Below, in pieces: positions 58,840 through 64,000 of a DNA stretch of 64,000 nt. Source of the DNA: JADLCX01 sp964630785 (GTDB lineage Bacteria > Planctomycetota > Phycisphaerae > Phycisphaerales > UBA1924). Both the position numbers and the translations under genes were made by a program. The DNA lies in assembly GCA_964630785.1 (NCBI GenBank), contig CAZVZG010000010.1:1-64000 (forward strand), written 5' to 3'. The notes under the pieces are model-generated. The model was not told where the DNA came from, searched no databases, and was given only the letters and a program-made list of their open reading frames with translations. Every line of letters begins with the position of its first letter. The first letter of the stretch is position 1.

Positions 58840-59535
58840 GTGCCCCCGAAGTGCTTTGAGCGTCGATGGCCGATGGTGTCCGCAACGTTGGCCGCGATCG
58901 CGGGCGGGACCGCCCACGCCGATCAGATCGGCACGGAGTGGCACGAGCAACCTTGGTTCGCGGACGCGGGCGAGCTGGTGAGCACCGCCCAGACCACGCT
59001 CGGCCAAGGTGGAATGACCGCCATCCGGGGCGTGGTCAGCAACGCCGACGCCGACGTGTACCGCATTTTCATCCGGGATTTCAGCCTCTTCAGCGCCACC
59101 ACCGTCGGCACGGGCACCACGGCGGACACGCAGCTCTTTTTGTTTACCAACGCCGGCATGGGCATCGCCTGCAACGACGACGCGCCCGGTTCGCCCCCCC
59201 AGAGCACGCTCCCGCTCGGCAGTTCGTTGTATTCAGGATACGGGCCGGGTGAGTACCTGCTGGCCATTTCCCGTTTCAATTTCGACCCGTCCAGTTCGGG
59301 CGGAGCGATCTTCCCCGATGCTCCAACCACGAGCGTCTTCGGGCCGACCGGACCGGGGGGAGCATTCTCGCTCTCCGGATGGTCGGGCGGCGTTTCCGGG
59401 GGAGTCAACTCGTCCTATTCGATCGCGCTCACCGGCGTCGAGTTCATCCCGCTCCCGCCCGCGGCCCTCGCCGGTGCGGGCGGCCTGGCTCTGGCGATGG
59501 GCCTGGCGGGCGCTCGTCGCCGCCGCCTGCAATAG
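58840..59535 (+). CDS. Secreted protein with PEP-CTERM-like sorting tail, paralogue A
   Basis: A 231-residue exported protein. The GTG start follows AGGAG (58827-58831) by eight bases. The body repeats phrases found in the next gene: DADVYRIFIRDFSLFSATT, DTQLFLFTNAGMGIACNDD and STLPLGSSLYSGYGPGEYLL. This is a beta-sandwich resembling the prepeptidase C-terminal domain. The tail, IPLPPAALAGAGGLALAMGL then AGARRRRLQ, is a PEP-CTERM-like signal: a proline-rich motif, a hydrophobic helix and an Arg cluster. It is probably processed and released or anchored by an exosortase. Confidence 0.75.
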   Translation: MPPKCFERRWPMVSATLAAIAGGTAHADQIGTEWHEQPWFADAGELVSTAQTTLGQGGMTAIRGVVSNADADVYRIFIRDFSLFSATTVGTGTTADTQLFLFTNAGMGIACNDDAPGSPPQSTLPLGSSLYSGYGPGEYLLAISRFNFDPSSSGGAIFPDAPTTSVFGPTGPGGAFSLSGWSGGVSGGVNSSYSIALTGVEFIPLPPAALAGAGGLALAMGLAGARRRRLQ

Positions 59536-59685
59536 TCACCGGACATGCTCCTCCTCTTCACCGTCGACGGGAGTATCTCCGCGCGGCCGTCGTTTTGTTC
59601 ATCGGGGCGGGCATTGACCGATGGATACGGCGTTGGTCGTCGATCTCCCGTCGGTGTCGCCACGCCGATATTGAGTTGATCAAAC

Positions 59686-59714
59686 TTGACCACGTCGGGG
59701 GGCTTTGGTAGTCT
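59686..59714 (+). promoter_or_regulatory. Sigma70-type promoter of secreted paralogue B
   Basis: TTGACC (59686-59691), 17-base spacer, TAGTCT (59709-59714). The start codon is 62 bases downstream behind GGAGG. Confidence 0.65.
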
Positions 59715-59775
59715 GCCGATTCGCGCCGTGATCGCGCGTCCGCGAACGTGCGCTTGAAGCCATGGAGGTTCGCAA

Positions 59776-61302
59776 GTGTCCACCCAGCGTTACATCCGTA
59801 GTTCCCTGACCGTCGCGGCCCTGCTCGCCGCGATCGCGGGCGGGCCCGCAAGCGCCCTCGCCGACCAGAGCGGCTCCGAGTGGCTTGAGCAGCCCAGCTT
59901 CGCCGACGCGGGCGAGACCCCCGGCGCGGCTCAGACCGCTCTCGGCTCAGGCCCGATGACCTTCATCCGCGGCCAGGTTTCCCTCACCGACGCCGACGTG
60001 TACCGGGTCTTCATCCCCGATTTCAGCCTCTTCAGCGCCACCACCAGCGGCAACGGCACGACCGCCGACACGCAGCTCTTCCTGTTCACCGATGCCGGCA
60101 TCGGCATCGCTTGCAACGACGACACGGCCAGCGGCAACCCCCGCAGCACGCTCCCGCTTGGCAGCGCGCTCTACGCCGGCTACGGACCGGGCAACTACCT
60201 GATCGCCATCACCCGCTTCAACCACGATCCGGTCAGCGCGGGCGGCCCGATCTTCACCGACACGCCGGTCACCGGCGTTTATGGGCCGGCCGGTCCGGGC
60301 GGCTCGGGCGCGCTCATCGGCTGGGCCGGAGGATCCGGCGTCGGCAACTCCTCCTACGCCATCACGCTCACGGGCGTGGAGTTCGTGCCCGCCACGCCAC
60401 CCGACACCGCGCCCACCGCCGTAGCCGGGCCCGATCAATCGATCCACGCCAGCGGCACGGTCTCGCTCGACGGCAGCGCGTCTTTCGACGACAACACCGC
60501 CTCCGCATCGCTCATCTACTCATGGTCGTTCGTCTCCGTGCCCAGCGGAAGCGCCGCCGTGCTGGCGACCCCCAACGCCGCGCAGACCACCTTCGTCGCC
60601 GACTACGCAGGCTCGTACGTCGTCCAACTCGTCGTTGAGGACTCCCTGGGTCAGCTCAGCCCGCCCAGCCTGGTCACCGTCTCTTCGACCAACCTCGCCC
60701 CCACGGCCAACGCCGGCTCGAACCAGTCCGTCATCGTCGGCGATTCGGTCACGCTCGACGGCACGGCCAGCACCGATCCGGAGAACGACCCGCTGACCTA
60801 CCAGTGGACCCTCTCGTCGGTTCCCGCGGGAAGCGTCGCGGCCTTGACCGGCGACACCACCAGCAACCCACAGTTCATCCCCGATCTGCCCGGCTCGTAC
60901 ATCGTCGATCTGATCGTCGACGACGGGCTCGGCCCCTCGCTCTCGGATTCGGTGGAGATCGTCGCCGTCACCGGGGCGGAGTTCGCCGAGAACGCCATCA
61001 TGTCCGCCCAGGCCGCGATCGCCGCGCTCCCGCCGAGTTCGGTCACCAATCGCGGCAACCAGCGGGTGATGTCCATCTTCCTCACCCAGGCGATCAACGC
61101 GATCCAGCACGGCCACTACGGGCTCGCGCGGCTCGCCGTGGAGGCCGTGGTCTCACGGACCGACGGCTGCCCCCTCCGCGGCTCGCCCGACGCGCACGGC
61201 TGGGGCCGCGACTGGATCACCACCTGTGACGACCAGACCGGCATTTATGACCAACTCCAGGCGGCGCTGAACGCCCTCCCGGCGTCGAGCTGCGGAAACT
61301 GA
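59776..61302 (+). CDS. Secreted protein with PKD-like domains, paralogue B
   Basis: A 508-residue exported protein. The GTG is preceded by GGAGG at seven bases; the signal peptide ends ALADQSG. The first 200 residues are a close copy of the preceding gene product (DADVYRVFIPDFSLFSATT, STLPLGSALYAGYGPGNYLI), after which two PKD/Ig-like domains replace the sorting tail (PTAVAGPDQSIHASGTVSLD and PTANAGSNQSVIVGDSVTLD). The final 120 residues are helical with AEFAENAIMSAQAAIAALPP and no known family. The tandem pair arose by duplication followed by change of the C-terminus. Confidence 0.75.
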   Translation: MSTQRYIRSSLTVAALLAAIAGGPASALADQSGSEWLEQPSFADAGETPGAAQTALGSGPMTFIRGQVSLTDADVYRVFIPDFSLFSATTSGNGTTADTQLFLFTDAGIGIACNDDTASGNPRSTLPLGSALYAGYGPGNYLIAITRFNHDPVSAGGPIFTDTPVTGVYGPAGPGGSGALIGWAGGSGVGNSSYAITLTGVEFVPATPPDTAPTAVAGPDQSIHASGTVSLDGSASFDDNTASASLIYSWSFVSVPSGSAAVLATPNAAQTTFVADYAGSYVVQLVVEDSLGQLSPPSLVTVSSTNLAPTANAGSNQSVIVGDSVTLDGTASTDPENDPLTYQWTLSSVPAGSVAALTGDTTSNPQFIPDLPGSYIVDLIVDDGLGPSLSDSVEIVAVTGAEFAENAIMSAQAAIAALPPSSVTNRGNQRVMSIFLTQAINAIQHGHYGLARLAVEAVVSRTDGCPLRGSPDAHGWGRDWITTCDDQTGIYDQLQAALNALPASSCGN

Positions 61303-61311
61303 ATCAACGCC

Positions 61312-61339
61312 CGGCGGACGGCGATCGCGCCGTCCGCCG
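61312..61339 (+). terminator. Perfect 12-bp hairpin after paralogue B
   Basis: CGGCGGACGGCG (61312-61323), loop ATCG, CGCCGTCCGCCG (61328-61339), ten bases after the stop. No U-tract. It is likely to end the transcript before the next promoter. Confidence 0.55.
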
Positions 61340-61368
61340 CCGGCTCGCGGCATGGCCGGGCGAACCTC

Positions 61369-61374
61369 TACACT
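61369..61374 (+). promoter_or_regulatory. Probable -10 element of the LpxL-type gene
   Basis: TACACT lies six bases before the TTG at 61381, with no ribosome-binding site; it is the main support for that start. Confidence 0.5.
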
Positions 61375-61380
61375 CCCGCC

Positions 61381-62535
61381 TTGTCCAAGCGCCGCCGTCG
61401 CCAACTCCCGACGTTCCTGCAGCTCCCGGTGTACTACGCGATCCGCGCGGCCGTAGGCACACTGCTTGTCGGCGACCTTGAAGCCAACCTCCGCACCGCC
61501 CGGGCCCTCGGGCGGGCTTACGCCAAGTTCGAGAAGCGACGTCTCAAGCGTGCGATGGACAACATCGCCGTCGCCTTCCCCGAGATGTCGGCCGACGAGC
61601 TCGAGGCCCACGCCGTCCAGTCGTACGAGCACCTGTTCATGCTCGGCATCGAGACGGCGTACACGCCGCGCCTGATGAACCACGACGGCTGGTCCGAGCG
61701 CGTCCGCGTGGGCGACCTCAACCAGGCGGTCGGCCTGCTCACCAGCGGGCGCCCGTGCGTCATGATCACCGGCCATTGCGGCAACTGGGAGCTGCTCGGC
61801 TACACGCTCGCGCTCATCGGCTTCCCCGTCCACGCGCTCTACCGCCCGCTCGACCTGGCCCCGCTGGATCGCTGGGTCCGCCGCACGCGCGAGCGCCGCG
61901 GCCTCACGCTCGTCGATAAGTTCGGCGCCGCCGAGACCGTCCCCCACATCATGCACGACGGCGGGCTGCTCGGCTTCATCGCCGACCAGAACGCCGGCGA
62001 TCGCGGCCTGTTCGTCCCATTTTTCAACCGCCTCGCCTCCACCTACAAGACCATCGGCCTGCTGGCCATCCAGCACAGCGCCCCTGTCCTCTGCGGTCAG
62101 GCGCGACGGCTGGTGTGGTCGCGGGATCAGGCCAGGGAGTCCGACGCCGCGGGGCTCTCCGAATCGCGCAGCCTCGGCTTCGCCGACTGGGCCGGCGAGC
62201 CCTTCCGCTACCGCATCGACATCGGCGACATCATCATGCCCGAGGACTGGGCCGACCAGCCCGACCCGCTCTTCTACGTCACGGCCCGGTACCGCCGGGC
62301 CATCGAGGGCATGGTCCGCATTGCCCCCGAGCAGAACCTCTGGCTGCACCGCTATTGGAAGAGCCGCCCGCGCCACGAGCGCCTCGGACGCCCGATGCCC
62401 GAGAGCCTCAAAGACAAGATCCGCGCCCTGCCGTGGATCACCGACGAGGACATGGCCCGTATCGAGGACTGGAGCCGGCGCGACGCCGCCTCCATCGCGG
62501 CGGCGGCTTCGCCGGTGGAGGCGGCGGTCGCCTGA
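61381..62535 (+). CDS. LpxL/HtrB-type lipid A acyltransferase
   Basis: Adds secondary acyl chains to lipid A or a related lipid at the inner membrane. The H-x4-E catalytic motif is ITGHCGNWELLG, and the family pattern continues with VHALYRPLDLAPLDRW, GGLLGFIADQNAGDRGLFVPFF and RIAPEQNLWLHRYWKSRP. At 384 residues it is longer than typical (about 310) because of the loop 241-275 and a 40-residue polar tail. The TTG start is inferred from the TACACT box. With lptB and manC it supports an LPS-bearing outer membrane. Confidence 0.87.
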   Translation: MSKRRRRQLPTFLQLPVYYAIRAAVGTLLVGDLEANLRTARALGRAYAKFEKRRLKRAMDNIAVAFPEMSADELEAHAVQSYEHLFMLGIETAYTPRLMNHDGWSERVRVGDLNQAVGLLTSGRPCVMITGHCGNWELLGYTLALIGFPVHALYRPLDLAPLDRWVRRTRERRGLTLVDKFGAAETVPHIMHDGGLLGFIADQNAGDRGLFVPFFNRLASTYKTIGLLAIQHSAPVLCGQARRLVWSRDQARESDAAGLSESRSLGFADWAGEPFRYRIDIGDIIMPEDWADQPDPLFYVTARYRRAIEGMVRIAPEQNLWLHRYWKSRPRHERLGRPMPESLKDKIRALPWITDEDMARIEDWSRRDAASIAAAASPVEAAVA

Positions 62536-62610
62536 GAGCGCCCGATTGCAGGGCCGCGTCGCGCTCTACCCTTTCGGAGTTCGCACCGTGCCCACGCAAG
62601 GATCCAAACC

Positions 62611-63018
62611 ATGCCCGGCCGACTCGACGGCGTCCGCATCCTGATTGTTGACGACGACCCTGACATCCTCGAATCCATCGACGCCGCGTTGCAGGCCGAG
62701 GACGCCGAGACGATGACCGTGGCCGACGGCAACGCCGCGGTGGCCGCGTGCCTGAGCGACGATCCGCCCGACGTGGTCGTGCTCGACATGATGCTGCCCA
62801 AGCGCTCGGGGTTTCTCGTGCTCGAAAAGATCAAGGGGCGCGAGGACTCGCCGCTGGTGGTCATGGTGACGGCCAACGAGGGCAAGCGCCACCAGGCCTA
62901 CGCCGAAAGCCTCGGCGTGGACAGCTACCTCCTCAAGCCCGTGCCGCTCTCGCAACTCATCGACACGATCGACGATCTGCTGACCCAGGAGGAGGCGGAA
63001 GAGGACGCGATGGAGTAG
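62611..63018 (+). CDS. Single-domain response regulator (receiver)
   Basis: A 135-residue CheY-like receiver. The acidic pocket is ILIVDDDPDIL, the phosphoacceptor Asp is in VVVLDMMLPKRSG, and the conserved Thr and Lys are in VVMVTANEGKR and YLLKPVPLSQL. There is no output domain; a short acidic tail follows. AAGGA precedes the ATG. No kinase adjoins; the FHA-GAF kinase at 19796 is a possible but unproven partner. Confidence 0.92.
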   Translation: MPGRLDGVRILIVDDDPDILESIDAALQAEDAETMTVADGNAAVAACLSDDPPDVVVLDMMLPKRSGFLVLEKIKGREDSPLVVMVTANEGKRHQAYAESLGVDSYLLKPVPLSQLIDTIDDLLTQEEAEEDAME

Positions 63019-63041
63019 CCACCGCCGCCCGGCCGTCGCGC

Positions 63042-63047
63042 TACGCT
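63042..63047 (+). promoter_or_regulatory. Probable -10 element of an unknown small gene
   Basis: TACGCT lies nine bases before the TTG at 63057, matching the leaderless pattern of the window. Confidence 0.35.
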
Positions 63048-63056
63048 TGGGCCACT

Positions 63057-63395
63057 TTGGCCCGCCGACGCACGATCATTCTGCACCGCCCGGCCGACGG
63101 AGGCGGGATGGACCCGCTCGGTACGTTCAAGGAGGTCGTGGTCGCGGCCGGGAGGTTCAACGTCGGCGCGGACGGATCGGGAGCCGGGGGGTACGGCGAG
63201 GTCCCCGGCGTGGCGATCCTCCACGGCCCGGGGTTCACGCTGGAGGTCCCCGGCGACGGCAGCCCCCGCGAGGAGGTGACGCAGATCATGGCCAACGTCA
63301 CCGACGAGGACTTCGCCTGGCCCGTGCTCAGCCGGATGTGCAAAGCCAACAGTTGGAAGATGATGGACCCCGACACCGGACGGACGTTCGGCTGA
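63057..63395 (+). CDS. Conserved-looking small protein of unknown function
   Basis: Not recognised. From TTG 63057 it has 112 residues, opening ARRRTIILHRPADGGGMDPL; an ATG at 63108 would give 95. I favour the TTG because of the TACGCT box at the usual distance and because RTIILHRP looks like a real first strand. The middle (GRFNVGADGSGAGGYGEVPG, VAILHGPGFTLEVPGD) is beta-rich and Gly-rich; the end (REEVTQIMANVTDEDFAWPV, LSRMCKANSWKMMDPDTGRT) is helical. The gene after it begins 19 bases later and may be in the same operon. Confidence 0.55.
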   Translation: MARRRTIILHRPADGGGMDPLGTFKEVVVAAGRFNVGADGSGAGGYGEVPGVAILHGPGFTLEVPGDGSPREEVTQIMANVTDEDFAWPVLSRMCKANSWKMMDPDTGRTFG

Positions 63396-63414
63396 CCTGA
63401 ACCGCGGACCGACC

Positions 63415-63816
63415 ATGCCCCAAGAGACCAAAGCCAAAGCCGAACTCGCTGCTCCCCCTGCCTCGTCCCTCCCCGGCTGGACCGTGGACCTGAACGACGA
63501 GCAACTGGCGTTCGACGCGCTCGAGAAGGCGTTCGACTACCGCGGCGACGTCACGCTCACGCTGCGCGACGCCCGCGTGGTCACGGGCTACCTGTTCGAC
63601 CGCCGGCGCGGGCGCGGCCTGCGCGACTCGGCCGTGCGCCTGTTGCCCGCCGGCTCCGACGACAAGGTCACGATCGCGTATAGCGACATCCGGCGCGTGG
63701 CTTTCAGCGACCGCGACCCGGCCGCGGGCAAGAGTTTCGAGACCTGGGTGAAGAAGTACGTCGAGAAGCGGCTCGCGGGCGAGCGGGCCAGCATCGAGAG
63801 CGAATCGCTCGATTGA
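63415..63816 (+). CDS. Small protein of unknown function
   Basis: Not recognised. 133 residues, no signal peptide or membrane segment. The middle has a beta-barrel look: DVTLTLRDARVVTGYLFDRR, SAVRLLPAGSDDKVTIAYSD then IRRVAFSDRDPA, reminiscent of Sm-like or YlxR-type barrels. The helix FETWVKKYVEKRLAGERASI closes the protein. It follows the previous small gene by 19 bases and precedes a FmdB-like gene by 24, so the three are probably co-transcribed. Confidence 0.55.
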   Translation: MPQETKAKAELAAPPASSLPGWTVDLNDEQLAFDALEKAFDYRGDVTLTLRDARVVTGYLFDRRRGRGLRDSAVRLLPAGSDDKVTIAYSDIRRVAFSDRDPAAGKSFETWVKKYVEKRLAGERASIESESLD

Positions 63817-63840
63817 TCCCGGCAATGCCGGCTCATCACC

Positions 63841-64000
63841 ATGCCCACCTACGTCTACGAACTCCTCGACAAGCGCGGCCAGCCGACCGGCGAGACGTTC
63901 GAGCACGTCCAGCCGATGAAGGACGGCGCGCTGACCCGGCACCCGACCTCGGGCGCGCGCTGCCGCCGCGCCATCGTCGCGCCCGCGATCGCCTCCAACG
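63841..64000 (+). CDS. FmdB-like small regulatory protein, cut by the window end
   Basis: The first 53 residues are visible. MPTYVYELLDKRGQPTGETF, FEHVQPMKDGALTRHPTSGA and RCRRAIVAPAI follow the outline of FmdB-type zinc ribbons (MPTYEYxCxxCGxxFE..., xxxCPxCG...RRxI), but the four zinc cysteines are replaced and only one Cys, in ARCRR, remains. It is therefore a variant that probably does not bind zinc. The 3' end lies outside the window. Confidence 0.6.
   Translation, partial: MPTYVYELLDKRGQPTGETFEHVQPMKDGALTRHPTSGARCRRAIVAPAIASN

Overview
The window is GC-rich DNA (roughly 70% by eye) that looks like a planctomycete of the Phycisphaerae type. The evidence is a set of secreted proteins ending in paired dockerin-like calcium loops with the phrase SVQDIFDF, a prepilin-like protein with a FNDGHVEF motif, small membrane proteins with CPxCGYS/CPECG zinc ribbons, a Gram-negative envelope gene set (lptB, an LpxL-type acyltransferase, manC, a NeuD-type acyltransferase), and no transposase, phage gene, CRISPR array, rRNA or tRNA that I could recognise. 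A run of 34 G followed by ten N at 11514-11594 shows that this is a draft assembly.

Layout. 1-2.7 kb: manC facing hisS across a 23-bp inverted repeat. 3-9.7 kb: two large secreted dockerin-like proteins with a prepilin-like protein between them. 9.7-19.7 kb: housekeeping genes (kbl, a methyltransferase broken by the assembly gap, folC, dapA, a DinB-fold protein, pdxJ, a glycosyltransferase, a cupin, a 2-hydroxyacid dehydrogenase, clpS). 19.8-28.4 kb: an FHA-GAF histidine kinase, a lipid-type methyltransferase, a redox cluster (pirin, SnoaL, AhpD-like), queE-queD, sixA and an aldehyde dehydrogenase. 28.6-38.7 kb: comM/yifB, a dihaem oxidoreductase, an M1 peptidase lipoprotein, and a tricorn-type protease followed by 5-formyl-THF cyclo-ligase. 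38.7-43 kb: marR divergent from dinB (Pol IV), a short aspartokinase-like kinase, a possible 38-codon leaderless gene and sucD. 43-54 kb: secreted and membrane proteins of unknown role, a P-loop/deoxyribosyltransferase-like fusion, a four-helix-bundle protein, lptB, a PEGA lipoprotein, a giant ELW-DGT repeat protein and a NeuD-type acyltransferase. 54-64 kb: a membrane coiled-coil protein with a BRCT-like tail, a collagen-like protein, a basic-secretory-protein peptidase, two tandem paralogous secreted proteins, an LpxL-type acyltransferase, a receiver-domain protein and three small genes, the last cut by the window end.

Two signals cross gene boundaries. First, about 26 genes have a TAnnnT hexamer, most often TAnnCT, only 3-11 bases (usually 5-9) before the start codon and no ribosome-binding site, so much of this genome is probably transcribed leaderless; internal and secreted-protein genes instead carry a Shine-Dalgarno sequence. 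Second, arrays of a 7-bp unit (ATCCGCN and variants) sit directly against the starts of manC, pdxJ, a glycosyltransferase and lptB and against the end of the NeuD-type gene. They resemble heptanucleotide contingency repeats and may tune surface-polysaccharide genes. A third recurrent oddity is glycine-rich insertions in otherwise conserved enzymes (Kbl, ComM, SixA, SucD, NeuD-like). All functions are read from motifs and family knowledge; no searches were run.
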